Source of the DNA: Nereocystis luetkeana
Lineage: Eukaryota > Sar > Phaeophyceae > Laminariales > Laminariaceae
Direction: 5' to 3'
Assembly (NCBI GenBank): GCA_031213475.1
Contig: JARUPZ010000030.1
Span: 745,060-809,059 of the forward strand
Length of the DNA: 64,000 bases
Numbering within the stretch: the first letter of the stretch is position 1; each line of letters starts with the position of its first letter. The translations under genes and the position numbers were made by a program. The notes under the pieces were generated by a model. That model was not told the origin of the DNA. It saw only the letters and a list, made by a program, of their open reading frames with translations, and ran no database searches. Below, one piece after another: positions 24,001 through 37,700 of the stretch.

Positions 24001-26063
24001 TCACGAGGAAGGGCGGAACGGAACAGACAAAGGTCTGAACATGTAGGTGCAAACAGGCGACTCGGTAAATGCCAAGAGCTCCCTGCTCCTTTCCGGGAAA
24101 ACACACCCGGACGCTGCATGCAGTACGTACTTACATACTTTTTTTTTTTTTTTTTTGACATGTACGAAAGAGAAAGCACAGCACGGCACAGCACCGCAAA
24201 AACAAAAAAATGGAAGATAAAATTTGAAAAAGAAGAAAAATCTCCGTCCCCTTTGATGGAATTATTCATCGCCTCATTGCAACACCTTGCGCCGGTCAAA
24301 AAAAAAAACAAAAACAGCAGCGCTTCTCCCAGCCTCGTACGCTGCCCGCCTCTCTTGCGATCACCTCGCCACCGTTTCGGTCGGGGTAATCTTTCCCTTT
24401 TCTGCCCCAGTGAGCCCAGTCGCGCGCCTCGCGTGAAGCCCGGTGCTAACCGTGGGCTTCATTCGCCAGCAACACTAGTGTTTAGATGCTGAGCTCTCTC
24501 TGTGAACTTCAGCTAGAGCGCAAAAATACGCATCGCTTGAATATTATTTTGCAGAATCAAACGGCCCTTAGACCTATGCCAATGGAAACGCGAAGTTGAA
24601 AAGTTTTTTTTCAAATATATGGCTCTAAAAAAACAGCCGAAAATTTTCTCGTACCGCCGCTGTGGGGACAAAAGAGAAAAATGTTTGATTTTTTCTTTTT
24701 TTTTCCCCAACGGTTGCAGGCGGCGCAATTTGTGTTTCTCTGGTCGCAAATTGTCAACACGGTGATCGAAACCAGCTCGTGCGACGATCGACCCTCGATC
24801 TCGACATAGACTCAGCCCACGGCCAACCCACTCGGTATCTGGCAAGCCCAACGAGTATAGATGACGGCCTCGAAGATATCAGGCGGATCCATGGTCTAGG
24901 GGGCGAGAGCTTGCCGGTGGCGTCGTACGGTATCCTCCCAAACCTGAAAAAAAGACTATTTTTTGCCATTCGAGACGGATGGAGAAGTTTTGTCTTCTGT
25001 TTTGTGCAAACCAGCGGCCAAATGTTTTTTTATCACACGCCTGGTCAGCTCCCGCCACATGACACCGGCCATGGTGTAAAGACGATGACCCTAGGGTGGG
25101 TCGGAGCCCCTAACGAGCGCACTCCGTTCAGAATTCGTGGCGCAATCGTTGGTTTTGTTGATCGATGTCTGTCGAGGACTCGGAATCTCGCCGCTTCGAA
25201 CCAAAGATCGGCCTGAGTTTTTCTCAAGCCGATGTTGGCCCAACATCGGCCCCAGATTTGTTTTTTTCGGGCTTTTCCAAAAGTTAGGAACTTTTTTTTT
25301 TTTTTAGGTGGCCCATAGGAAGCGTGTTCTGAATTTTTTTGGCGGGTATCTTTGAAATTCAAACTTTTTATTGCAACTTCGCTGTATCATTGGCATAGGT
25401 ATTATAGACTCGTAATTATGACATCCAACCCCACACCAGGAGACCAGATAGAGCCCATTCATGCTTCCCTCGTGTCTCGAGGCACACGCGACGCCTTGCC
25501 ACGAAAACGGCGACCGCGCTCCGTCCACAACCCTTTTGCTCTACCCGCCAGCGCCCGCTGACACCGGCGACGGTGCCGGGCTCGCACGCGGTGCCTTGCT
25601 CTGGGTACACGCACGCACACAAAACGAACAAAGGAAGAAGGAAAAGAGGGCTCTCGCCGGCAAGTAATATGTAGTAGGAGGCGGTGTCCAAGTGGCAGCT
25701 CTGAGATGCCAGGGACGCACCAACCGAGCACGCTTAGGAGAGAAAAAAATATGTATTAAATAGAAGTAAAGTCTATGCCTTCCCGGAATAGCATACCTGG
25801 TACATACCAGCAGGACTACAGCAGTACCGTTGGGTGGGTCACTACATCAGTATTAATAGTACGTCATCGAATCGCAGGTTACGTTTTCATCGACTCGCAA
25901 GCAAGCGCAGAAATCTACCCTCCTCGCGACCCAATCAGACCTTGACGTTGGTGAGCATGTTGTCGTAGAGCGACAACTTCTGGAGCTTTTGGAGTCTCGG
26001 TGTGTTCCTGCTGCTGCACACCACCTTGATGCCACTGGCCACGAACTCGGACGACCTTTCCAT
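17941..26063 (-). CDS. Leucine-rich repeat protein, 293 aa
   Basis: Exons on the minus strand: 26063-25941, 23055-22969, 21576-21503, 20936-20894 (43 nt), 20105-19987, 19342-19147, 18180-17941. All phases agree and total 882 nt including stop. The product is nearly all short LRRs of about 23 residues with LxxLxLxxNxLxxLP patterns: QKLSLYDNML, KHLNLGRNQLKSLP, ETLWADDNAITDFP, QELRLSGNRISEVP, RILALDNNDLKAVP, RSLLLRQNELEELP, RTLGVSSNRLESLP, EFIFANGNRLRSVP, KKANLANNSIHSLP. A short Gly/Ala/Asp-rich tail follows. There is no signal peptide or membrane segment, so it is probably a cytosolic interaction scaffold, in the manner of LRRC57/SHOC2-like or plant PIRL proteins; the precise orthologue is not identified. 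Intron 1 (25940-23056) is 2.9 kb and repeat-rich. The ATG at 26063 is the first in frame. Confidence 0.88.
20150..20280. repeat. CAG/GCA trinucleotide-rich tract in an LRR intron
   Basis: Interrupted CAG repeats with a GTGGGAAGCAGCAG secondary unit, between the LRR exons at 20105 and 20894. Intronic. Confidence 0.75.
21870..21965. repeat. Tandem 48-bp duplication carrying TACCAGGTA
   Basis: Two almost identical adjacent units read GGCGTACCAGGTATACG-TTACTGCTGTAG-AACTGATTGCCCCG. Each contains one TACCAGGTA and one TACTGCTGTA motif. It lies in an LRR intron. Confidence 0.85.
22078..22192. mobile_element. TTAA-type hairpin MITE, family M2, decayed copy
   Basis: Inverted arms CCTTTCGGGG...GTCCCGTCTTGGGGAC and GTCCCCAATACGGGAC...CCTGAAAGGAAGGG surround a short loop. 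TTAA is preserved on the right only (22189-22192). Homologous to the better copy at 45273-45369. Confidence 0.7.
22460..22550 (-). repeat. tRNA-like repeat pair, copy 1
   Basis: Shares GAAGGTGTTACCTACT-AGCTA...TAGGGG and GATCGATT-CCCAGCCCAGGGTAATCC with 22745-22815. Relative to that copy it carries an extra CTGGTA after AGCTA (motif at 22491-22498). It lacks the B-box half seen in copy 2. Confidence 0.7.
22700..22815 (-). repeat. tRNA-like repeat pair, copy 2 (SINE-like)
   Basis: On the minus strand it reads TAGCTCAGTAGGTAA (like a tRNA D-arm/A-box), then GGGTTCAAATC (like the T-arm/B-box), with about the right spacing. The D-stem and acceptor do not pair properly, so I do not call a functional tRNA. 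More likely a tRNA-derived short interspersed element or tRNA pseudogene. Confidence 0.5.
23253..23440. repeat. GGAA/GGGA purine tetranucleotide array with 56-bp higher-order unit
   Basis: Almost pure GGAAGGAAGGGA repeats interrupted by AAGTAAATATAGG at about 23325 and 23385, showing a duplicated higher-order block. It lies in LRR intron 1. Confidence 0.9.
23962..23998. repeat. GC-rich short hairpin
   Basis: GTAGCGGGCGG followed by TGCCGCCCGCTAC forms an 11-12 bp stem with a tiny loop, preceded by a duplicate GTAGCGGGCGGC. It lies in LRR intron 1; function unknown. Confidence 0.6.
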
Positions 26064-27845
26064 GATGCGAGAGAGCACGCGCGAACAACGAAGCGCGATT
26101 AGACACTGCCGCCGCCACCACCGCCACCGCCACACCTACCGGTGCTTGCAAACCTTGAATTTCGAGCTACCAGCCACCGGGTATATCCTTGTGATGATTT
26201 CAACGTTTTTGCTAAACGGCACGATCCACACAGACAACATACGGCAGATCACATATAAACCAGGTACTGCTGGATGTATATAATTCAGTTACATCTGCGG
26301 CACTCTGCACGTCAGGTTTGTGTGTTCCGAAGCTTGATTGTGGCCCATGCGCGCAGGTCTACCAAACAGATAGACAGACAGTTTTGGCGTGGGGTCGCAT
26401 GGCTCGGAAAAAGCGACTACTAAATAGTCGCAGTACAAAACAGAACTGCCACACGCGCATGGCGTCGCCTGCTGCTGCTGATGGGCAGAGCAGGGTTGCA
26501 ATGCCTGAATGTTGTAGTCACCTGGAGGTAGCACGCTTTCTGGACTGGTCTGGTGTCCGTTGTATTCATGCAATATCACATCATACCAGCTGGAATTTGA
26601 ATTTATACATCGAATTGGGACTCAAAATTCAGAACGTAGGTATGATAGACGCAGCTTGCTGTAGATCCAACTACTTGTTCGTGACCATATCGAAGGCACA
26701 CTCGTAGTCTAGTCTATAGCTGAAGATGACCCGCAGCTCTACGCCAGATGGTGTCTACGTGTCTAGCACAGCTTGTCCAACTTACGAACGTTTCTATTTA
26801 TGACACTTCGCGTATGTAGATTCCCGCGCTGCTCCAGACAGGCTGCGTACATGGACTTGACGTACTGCTGTTTTCAGGGAACAGAAAATTCAAAAATGTT
26901 CAAACCATGCATCCTGTGAGCAAGTCCTAGGCACACCTTCGGCCTAGATGTAGCTCTTCTCGCTCGTCGCTCTCATCACCGAGAATATCGGGGATTTTTC
27001 TGGTGTCCTTCTTGATGAACATGGTGCCCTTCGCTGAGCTCCTTGTGCCTGTCTTCCCTGAAATCTGCAAGCCTGCAAGCAGGGTGGAAGAAGGTGACGC
27101 ACAATGCGCGTATAGATATTGTGGCGTTATCAACAGGGACTTGGGATGAACATACAGCGAAACCGTCACACAGAACGGCGCACGAGGAACGAGGAACGAG
27201 CGAGGAAGTAGTTATCACTGCAAGCAGTGTACTCGCACGCCAATTCGCAGCAACGTCGGCTATCTCGCCGCCTCTGACGAAGGCGGTGTGACCTTCGGTA
27301 CCCGACGAAGCACACAAACACGCCCGGAGGTTGCAGCACACTGCTTGTAGTGGTGGGCTGAGCGATGTCTGCAGTACGGCAACGAGGGGCTACGATCGCG
27401 GCTCATCCTGAGGTCGACGAGGGACATGTAAGAGATTTTGGCTCGAGCACATGGGTAGAATGCGCTCTCAGTACGAGTACGTACGAGTCGGCTTTTTGCA
27501 GCTACTCTGTCGTCTGTAGTCTCATCTCTTCCTGTCTCCAACTGGCCACTCTGTGCGTATGTTTGTTTCATATTAATTAATGCCCATGCTACTCGTACGT
27601 ACCTGGTACAACATGTAGTTTTCTTTCTGCCGTCAAATATGATCCCGTGAGTAGCTCCTATCGTATCGTATCGTGGGTGCGCACTTGCGTCGGTGCGCCG
27701 GAATCAACACATCAGCAGTACACTCTTGCGTATTACAGTATATAATAATCAGCAGACATACCGTCGTCGCCTGTCGGTGTCGAGAGAGAGAGATCGAGCG
27801 AGAGATCGAGATCGAGAGGAGATCGAGATCGAGATCGAGATCGAG

Positions 27846-27888
<43 letters not shown>

Positions 27889-28295
27889 GCTCTCAAATAA
27901 ATCTCCTGAATTTCCATCGCCACATCCGCCACAGTATTTATGTACGAGTACACGTCTGTCTTTATCTGCTCCGACGTTATACAAGCCACCTGTACGTATC
28001 AGTGTGCCAGCATTGGGGTTGGTGGAAACGCCTTCGATGTTCGATTGAAGAGGTGGGGCCCTCTCTGGTCGTTTTGGAAGCTTGGTGCCCGCTACTCGTA
28101 CGAGCACGATGTAAGACTACCGCGACGTCTGTACGTACTGTAGCATGACAGGTTCCCACTGTACGAATTGTAATTTTTATAGCAGGCATACATGGGCAGA
28201 ACCCTTTCGGGCGAAGAAGCAATCACGTATAACATGCGCAGTTAGTTGCTTAATTGATGGATTTGGTGATCGTTTGGACCGCGCAGGATGAAGCC
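26064..28295. promoter_or_regulatory. Divergent intergenic region, LRR protein and CFAP100
   Basis: The two genes point away from each other, so both promoters should lie here. The only clear structures are a GATCGA/GA microsatellite (27782-27886) and one TACCTGGTA (about 27600). A possible splice acceptor (GCGCAG, 28281-28286) just before the CFAP100 ATG means a 5' non-coding or short coding exon may lie upstream. Confidence 0.45.
27782..27886. repeat. (GA)n/(GATCGA)n microsatellite
   Basis: Mixed GAGA and GATCGA units, about 105 bp. Long reading frames across it (poly RE or SL) are artefacts. Confidence 0.95.
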
Positions 28296-31200
28296 ATGGC
28301 CGGGTCAAACCCGACGGGTCGAAACCCGTTCGTGCTGCCTCCCGACGAAGAGGTTTTCCGCATGCGAGAAGCGGACAAGAGCAAGAAAGCGCAGGATAGA
28401 ATTACGCGGAGAGGACAGAAGGTACGTACTGTATGTAAAAGCCATACTGTATTAACAACAACAATAACAGGACATGCATACAAAGTGTATTCGTGGTAAT
28501 GCTGAGTCGATGACGTTTCGTCCCGTGCACTATCCATATGGCCCATCCTTCGTCTATACTGCGAAGGTATTATACCCGGTACCACTCTGTCCCTAAATAT
28601 ATACCCTGCTAGAAATTTTGTACACATAACATTCACAAAAAAAGTTCCTAAGGCCTAGGGAAAAAAGTGGTATATCGTTGCAAATACATGTGTTGGAACG
28701 CGAGAGTGGCGACACCCACCGTTCCCCATGCTGAAATGCTCATATTTACGGTAACGACTGAGCCAAACTTGAAACCCGCACAGCACCAGGTGCCAGGTCT
28801 TTGTTTCACGTACCATGGTATGCGGTGTTCATTATAGTGCCTCAACGGTGATCATAATAGTGCGACGGCCATATCCACCGATGACCAAATACGACCGTTC
28901 GCTTCTGGTGGCCATCTTGATGCATGATAACAGGTCTGGGAAAAGACGACCAAAAATGCGGTTTCCGGTCGTTCGGCGAAGATAGGCGACCTATTGAAAA
29001 ACACCGGGGCGGCCATAGTATCTGGACAGGGTGGCGGCGCCGGAAAACGAGGGCTGGCCAACTCAAAAACGATGCAACAGGTGAGTGTGTGCTGCTTGCT
29101 CGATATTGCAAAAAAATGATTTCCGCGTTTAACCATGTTTGAAGGGTCGGCAGCCTCCAAAAAAACACTTTTGCTGTGGGCTTTAGCACCCTGCACGTAC
29201 TTCTGTCGCCTGCTTGCTTGCGGGGGAAGGTCTATGAAAAGCAATTTGCGCTCGCCTGACGACTGTCTGTTAGCCTTTGGCTTAGGGCGATCTAATTGAA
29301 CGCTCGATCGAAAGTTGAGGTGGACACCGGAGACGATGAAGCGTCATGCACGGTGCACGCGCTCACGGGGAGTGTGGCCCAGCCTCTCGCCCACACGCCT
29401 CGATAAACTTGACACAAAACATGGCGCTCCCAACTCGCTCGGCCCCCGTAGGTGGCCACAGTGATCACGAACGATCGGCAGCAGGAAAAGGAGAGCATGG
29501 CGGAGTTCATCGCCAAGAAGCGGGAGATGTTTCTGGTGCAGATGAGCCTGGACACGAAGCGCGAGGAGATCCGGAAGCTGGAAGAGAAGGCCAGGATGAA
29601 AGAGGAGGCCCTGCGAAAGAGCGAGCAGGCGAGCATCCCTTACGCTTCTCTCGGGGGGATGGTTGATCGAGTTGATGCCGTACGAAACTCTTGCTGGTGT
29701 CGCCACTTCTTCGTGTCATCTCTTGCCTCTCTTTTTTTCCAGTGCTCTCTTAGTTAAGACAGCGTTTCAAAGCATGTGTAAGCGCCACGCTGTGCCCCCA
29801 AGTCTCCCGAGCGCTCTCTTGTGTAGGGTTCGAAGAATAGGAAATTAAGCTCTGCCTCTCTCTAATATATATGTACATACCCTTTTGCAGCGCGATGCCG
29901 CGTTCCCATATGTGCGGGTTATTTAATGTTTTGTTTAGTCTCAAAACACCAGCGGTCGATGGTACAACCCCACACCCGTGTCCTGTTGATGCGAACAGAT
30001 GTTGGAGGAGGATGCGATTCGCTTCGACACGTTCCTTAAAGAGAACGACAAGAAGGCCCACGAGGCCATCAAGAAGGCAGAGCGAGAGACCAAGGTATAC
30101 TTATATATATATGTACAAGGTTCCCCTTCGGGATGTGGTTTACTTGAGATCCCGAGGGTGTCGCGAGTTGAACATGGGGAATCATCATCATCATCATCAG
30201 GCGTTCCTATTTACTCCGAGTAGTGCAGCTGCTGTATGGTGCTGTGTGGCAGGATGAGGTTCGGCGAACGTGCGTTTGATTTCGAACTTGTCCATGTAGA
30301 TGTGAACATAGTCGTATGTACGTATCTCCGGGTGGATACTGCACTCACACATAGACGATCACAAAAGCATCGTGGCTGTCACAGAAGGCCAACATGTGAA
30401 GCGCTGGTGCTGTTGTACTGCTAGCTCGGGACAATCTCGGGTTGTGCGGTTTCCGTTGCCCTGCTTGGCTCTAGCTGGGCTGAAGGCCTCCCCGCTATTA
30501 TTTCGCAGACTTCGACTTTGAACCACCGAAGCACGCGCCACGGACTTCGGCGCGAGTCCAAACTTGAGCCATGTGTACGTTCGGGCCTCTAGCGTGCCCC
30601 GCGGCCGAGAGCACGAGAAAAGACCCCCGGTCGGGAGAGAAACAAAATGTCGACGCCCCGAAAAAACTCAATGTCATACGTATACGTATGATATGTATAT
30701 ATACGTACAACACGCGCTGTTGTCCTCCAAAGGACAACGATAGATGATAGCGACTCCCTTTTCCCCATCAACTTCCACCAAAGCGAAATACGCGCGCGGT
30801 GATACCGTGTTGACCAACCGTCGACTATTTGTTTTGTCTGTGCAAAAACTGAGTGGCGCCTGTGGGTCAGGGCGGGATGCGAGTGGAAAACGGGTCTTAA
30901 CGACTTAGAGCTTAAATGAACTCCACCCGTGTACGTGCGACTCCGCCCTGCGCTCCGCGTACCTAGTACTTCTTAGTTCCGGCCCCTTTTTTGTTTGTCG
31001 AACTGGCGATATTTGTTTGTGCTCAACATACCCCAACCCTTTTCCAACACGACTCCTGTCGCCTGTGGCTTCCCTGTGGTGATTCGTTCAGGGTTTCGAT
31101 GTCCCGACGTGATCGGTGGTCGCTCATTCTTATGGCATACATCGCTACTCGGTTGTCCGTGTTGGCCACTGCTGTCCGTAAAATACCCCGTTGAAATCGC

Positions 31201-31676
31201 AACTAGCCGTTGAATGCTCATCGCGTGTTGTTCGCGGACGGTTCCACCTACGTTTTCTTCGCACCGCAGTTGAAAACTGACAAGGCTCAGGAGATCAAGA
31301 AGCTGAACCAGCAGATTCAGATGGTGCAGAGTGACATGAGCAAACACCGGGAAGCTCTCGAGGACTGCCTCAGGTCAGACCAATGTGTACAAGCACAGCA
31401 TTTTGTCTACTGCAGTACTTCAGTAGTTTGCACCGTGTTCAGCAACATATCGTATTCATTTCCGGGGATAGCATCAAAACGTGTCCTGCTAGTGCGCAAG
31501 TTACTATTCATACTATTATTAGTACAGTACAGTACATTCAGTACGTGACAGTACAGTACAGTACAGCGCACTACTATACCGCACTACTACTTCTACTACT
31601 TCTGCTACTGCTACTGCTACTGCTACTACTACTACTACTACTACTACTACTGCTGCTGCTGCTCCTACTACTACTT

Positions 31677-31741
<65 letters not shown>

Positions 31742-34700
31742 GTTACGAATACTGCATGAACAATTGCGGATGGAAATATATTGTATAGAAGTACGTATTA
31801 CTACTCCTGCGGGACATCGATACGAATCCCGTGCTGCACGAGGGACGGCTTGTTGTCGGCCGTGCACGGGGCACACTCATGCTCACTTCGTCACCGCTAT
31901 TCCTCCAGAAGTAAAAACGTTTCATAGCCGTCGGGGTGAGAGAAAGAAACGGCAGCAACGGCGGCAGGGGCAGGCCCCCTCTCACGTTGCATCACGCCAT
32001 ACTTGCTGCGAGTTAGGCCACAGCCCCTCGCTATTATCACCGCAAACATTACATCACACTAAATAACTCCTACTAGTCTGGTCATAAAAATAATGTACAA
32101 TTGGACTCTTTGTCACCATCTTAATGTATTTTTATATACGCCAGGGTTGTGCACGGGTCGGGTCGGGTCGGGTCGGGTCGGGTCGGGTCGGGTCGGGTCG
32201 GGTCGGGTCGGGTCGGGTCGGGTCGGGTCGGGTCGGGTCGGGTCGGGTCGGGTCGGGTCGGGTCGGGTCGGGTCGGGTCGGGTCGGGTCGGGTCGGGTCG
32301 GGTCGGGTCGGGTCGGGTCGGGTCGGGTCGGGTCGGGTCGGGTCGTGTCAGGTCGGGTTGGGTCGAATAAGAATGGTCCGATCCAACCCGTGAGAGTTTG
32401 AAGCCTCCTGGCCCGATCCGATCCGACCCGATTCGACCCGTGAGATTTTCAAACTTTCCTGAGGTCGGATTATGACGTCATGACTCGTGAAAAGCCCTGA
32501 CATTTGCTATCACGATCAGACAGGTATTGGTGTGTACCCCAAAAGTTGAGTTCTAAAGGTGCTAAGAAACACCATTAGTAGCCCCCCCGCCACGGCGGTC
32601 GCCCACAGCTGGTTGTCGAGTTAGATCATTTGTGCGAGGTAAAGAACCTTTTCTCCGCACAATTGGGAATGATCGTATCACGTGGTGTTCAAGGTAAGGC
32701 ACCCAAGAGGCAGTTACATAGTACTCCCATTGCTGTCTCTGGAAATTCCTACACCGGAAATTAAATCAACTCACTGAAGCTGTCGTCCATATGAAAGTCC
32801 GCCACAAAAGCGGTTCTTAGTAGGATGCAGCTCACCCTTCATGCGACTCGCCAGACACCCCACGGCGCTTCGCGTTTGGTGCAAGCAATGTCTGCCTGGT
32901 CGGTGAAAACCCGACATGCTCCGCCCCGGCATTGTAGGGATGCGAGGGTCTATGGTCATACGACTGCGGCCGTGCATGAGATCGAGTACATCTCTACTAT
33001 CGAGTACACCGCCCCCCACCTACACTTGCATACAGGTTGGGTTGGTGTCGGTTGGCAACGACACTGTAAAACATGCCGCGCACTACCTGAGCTAGGCAAC
33101 CAGTATATCGTTTTTTGTTTGGCGGTCAGGCACAGCTGGAGATCGGGTTATAAATCACTTGTGCGGGGTGGGGAACCTTCACTCCGCACAAAGGGAATGG
33201 TTGCATCACGTAGTGTTTATGGTAAGGCGCCCACGGAGCAGTTCCATAGTACCCCCATTGCCGTCTCTGGACGTGGCCGCACCGGAAATTAAATTAAGCC
33301 ATTGAAGCTGTGATCCATGTGCAAGTCCGCCTCAACTGGCAGTTCTTGGTAAAATGCAGCTCACCCTTCATGCGACTCGCCGAACACCTCACGGCGCTTC
33401 GCCCTTGGTGCACGCGATGTCTGCCTGGTCGGTGAAAACCCGACTTGCTCCGTCCCGGCATTGTAGGGATGCGAGGGTCTATGCTCTCACGACTACGGCC
33501 ATGCATGAAATCAAGCACCCCCCCCCCCCTCCCCGCCCCGCCTCCCCCTGGTCCTCCTCTACTCCAAACCGAAAAGATACAAGGAATTCTTGGACAGCTT
33601 GGTTCCTCAGGAGTGGTTTGAGGAGCAAAACCAAATCAAGCGCGAGAGGCAGGAAGCGCGTAGGCAGGCCCGAATCAAGCAGAAGAGAAAATCGTTCGAG
33701 GTAGATGATACGCGTATACGAGTGCCACTGTGTACCGGCATGAAACACATTGTTCGCGGTGAAAATACTTGTGACAGGAACAATTACGAGCGCTGTAGGT
33801 TGCATCGATTAGGGGAGGGTGCGGGAAACGGCACGCCCGCGCGCTCAATCTTTGCCTCGCCGTTTTCTGCCGGTCGACATGTTGTCAAAATCGCGCGGAA
33901 GCTTGGTCTTGCGTTGCCCTTGCCTTGTGCCTGTCGCATCCTTGCTGAAAGCTGCCGAAGAATCACAATATCCAGTGGGCTTGACCTGCGTCGTCGTAGG
34001 ATGTAAGCGGGACGGGAGAGAGGAGAGGAGTCCACTCGGACTCCATCCACGATCAGGATCGGAGGGAACCTTCAATAGTAACATGAAACCGAGACTCCGA
34101 TCGTCTCCCTCTTTTCCCCCTCTCTAGGGAATACCACACGGCCTTTTGTGACTTTAGGGTGCGTTCAATACTACTGTATTATACCATTCTTCGCAACAAT
34201 GACGACGGTAGCTCACTTTTTCTATCGCGCTGTCCCGCCCTGCAGGAGGCCAAGAAGAGGGCCATGGTGGAATTTGCGGAAGAGGAACGGAGACGAGACG
34301 AGGCTCTGGCCAAGCAGGTGTAAACCGGGCGTGTACAACACGAGCATGACGTAAATATTCCCCCAACATATCGAGGCTCTTGATAAAGCATCAAATGAAG
34401 ACGTGAGAAACAAAAAAAAACATTTTACTGTATATACACCGCGGTGGATAAAGGCGCGCCTGCACACCCCCCTCAGAACGTGGTTGGCAACGAGTAGCAC
34501 AAACGAACGAGAGGGTACACGTCCCGCCGCATCACCTTTGCCCCCTCCCTCCTCTTCCCTCTTCCCTCTATCCCCGGTTCCCCCTTGCCGTGGCAGGGTC
34601 GGGTGAAGAAAAAGAGTGAAAAAAAAGCAAGACAGCCGGACCTCCCTTCCTTGCCAAAGCTAGACCAGGAGCCGCTAAGCTCGAGCGAAGAGGACATCCC

Positions 34701-37700
34701 CATGTTCTTCACGAGGCAGGAGCAGCTTCTCGACATCTTTCAGGTATTCGCCAAACAGACGTCCGTGTTTCTGTCTGTCACTGTTTCTGTCCACCAATAC
34801 TACGACTTCCGTGCTCGATTTAATATATAGCTGCCTGCGTAGGCTGGCGGGTAGTGCTACATAACGCTAACAAAGGGTGGGTCGTGAGTTCGACTCAGGA
34901 ACAGACCTTCATATTTGTTCTTTCCGAGCGTGCGTGCTGGGGATATTAGGAGTTGTTGTGATAGCAGTGTGCTCTATGGGTGAGCAGTAGTGCGTGGCGA
35001 GGGGAAGGCCCCGGAGATCAACGCCGAGACCGAGTCGAGCTGACAAAGTACATTTTGTTTGTTAAGAGATAGCCTACCCAATCAGTGCTGATTATTAGCT
35101 CTACGCGCATATTTCTTTTACGGACTTAAGGCGCAATACAGCGGAGGGCTAGTGCGAGTACTGCATACCAGCCTGCGACGCCCAATTAAAGCTGAATATG
35201 GACAAAGAGTTGCGCCCTGAACTGATCGACGACGAAGGACGCAGAACCCTCGTCTCCCACCTCGACCGATGGGTTCGGCAACGAACCCAGCAAGCACCTC
35301 TTCTTGATATCATCGAAGGGTACGTAGGGTGCAACCAATGCCCCAACTGCAGCACCTACGATGACGCCCACATACTCCCCATAATACCCCCCCCCCGTCT
35401 ACCCACATAATTTCGTTCGTGTACGCGACATAATGTTTCGACTGGTCTTGCGCCGAGGGTGCGGGTATCGCTACCGATCCCTGAGCTTCTTCGGCAACTC
35501 TGACTGCTACCATGTACGCCGAATTTAGTCGGCTCGGACTTTGATCACCAGTCGATGGGGTGCGAGCTATCATGAGTCAGAGCATCCTCCCCTTCGCTCT
35601 CGCTGTGTCTCTGTCCCCCGTCGTCCATGCAACTCAGGCGTTGGAAGAGCAGAACCTGTTCTTCATCCAGAATTCTCAGGAGACGGAACACGCCCTCGAT
35701 GAGCTGAAGCAGAACTTCGGCAAAGTGCAGAAGACAATGGACGCCAAGACACAGGTACTCCACAGGCGCAGTGAGCGAGCCCAGCCCCGAATTTAACAGA
35801 GTACATGCTCAAGGCACGAGTGCACAAAAATAACAAGTATCATATACGGAAGGGACGAGTATCTGCGGAGGACTCGCTCTCGCGTCACTGAATATACTCG
35901 AAAAAGCACGTAGTACAGCCGTCCACTACTAGACAAATACTGCTATCATCTTTTTATTACTACAACAAGCAGCACCAGCTGGCGAGGCAAAACAAGGGTG
36001 TTCTGGATCGCGTTGTCTCACCAGCTGGTGCTGGTGCTGCTGTGCTTGCGGATCACGATTACCCGAGACTGACGCTCGTCGGTTGAAGGAAGCCCCCTAT
36101 CAATCCACGAATTGCAGCCCCCCATGACGAAAGTACCACATGATATGCATGGCGTGGCCGAAATCACCCCGCGAACACCACTGCCCCCCACTCCCACCCC
36201 ATCCCACCCCCCGGATATCTTACATGATGGAGCTTCCTTGTTCACTCCCCATTTTTCCGACAAAACACCTGAATCGAAGCGAACCAAACCGAACCGAACG
36301 GAACAGAACGGAACGGAACGGAACCGCACGAGACCGAACGGAACGGAGCGGAACCGAACCGAACCGAACCGAACCGAACCGAATCGAACCATTCATCCCC
36401 TCTCCTTCTGTTCACCTCCCTTAGTCCGACCAAAAGCCTTACCCGAACCTCTCTCCTCTTTCTTCTTACGTACGTACCTCACTTCTGTGTTGTCTTTACA
36501 TGCCACTGTTTTTTCCACCCAACGACATCAGCACACCCAGTGTCCGTCCTGATTATTCATCCCATACGAGAGATATTCAAATAATGGGATCACAGACCTG
36601 TGACACAGAGAAAATTAAAATTCTTCGCTTCGATTGGAGCAAGGTACGCAACCAAAAAAAAATCCCAACGTACCATGTTCGATCAAATAATACCCGGAGC
36701 CAAAACTTCTCCTCGCCCTACTTTCTTTTTCCTCGCGTGTGTGCGTGCTCTTGCTCTTCGTTCTTCGTCGGCAAAAGACCCTGCGGTCCAACATCAGCGA
36801 GCTGGTGGAAAGCATCGAGGTGGAGGAGGCGAAGGCGGAACAGCTAAGGAAGAGGATCGCTGCGAGCACGGGGGACACGTTGGACCGCCAGGAGGAGCTA
36901 CTGCGGCAGCTCAACAAGGAGGTACGTTATCGGTGGGAGGGCGGATTGACCTCAAATGTACTCGTGTTGTTGGTTTGTATCTGGTGAAGTCTATATAAGC
37001 CACTGAATCATCCACTAAGTCAGCAACGAACAAGGTATAAAGGGGAGGGCTTGTTGCGCGGTCTGGCGCTGTTACTGCAACCGATACACATACATCTCCA
37101 AAAATGAAAGAGTAGTTGTTTTGCAACCCTCGACCCCCGTGGAGATGAAACGCGAACGCCAAACGGGACACGTTGAGGCCGCCAGGAGGAGCTGTTGATA
37201 GCTGCTTCGGCTTCGTACCTGGTACGCAACGAGGAGGTGTGCTATGAAGAAGGGCTTGTTGCGCAGGCTGCTACTACTATTGGTGTGCAAACTGCTGCGT
37301 GTGGCTTCCTTCGTCTTTCTGGAACTCAAAGGGAGAGGTTTTGCCACACCGCTGCCGGCGCAATGCCCAAAACGAATTGCAAGTAGTAGTCTATGGGATC
37401 TATTGGGATGGTGACAAGTGAGCGTGTTGCCATTCCAAGGGGCGGCGCAATCGGTCGGAGGACGACGAGTTTAGGGCGTGGGTTGGTCGGGGGGGGGGGG
37501 GGGGGGAGAGGAGTCGAGCTCTTACACCCATGTTACCCCCGAATTGTGTTGTGTTCGACGTTGGCAAACCTATCATGGTTCTGTCACATCCTCAATATGT
37601 ATTCGGCGAAGAAGGCGGTCCGCTCGCGGGCTGGTATCATGACCCCACCACAAATGATGTCAGTGCCCGGTAAGCACCTTTGCGCGAGCTCTGCATGGGT

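Noticed and set aside
31383..32066. 227-codon frame with a poly-Leu core
   Set aside because: Arises from the ACT/CTG trinucleotide array; there is no family similarity and it is intronic.
32093..32401. Open frames encoding a repeated VGSGR peptide
   Set aside because: They are produced by the GGGTC array, whose 5-bp period leaves several frames open; the array lies in a CFAP100 intron.
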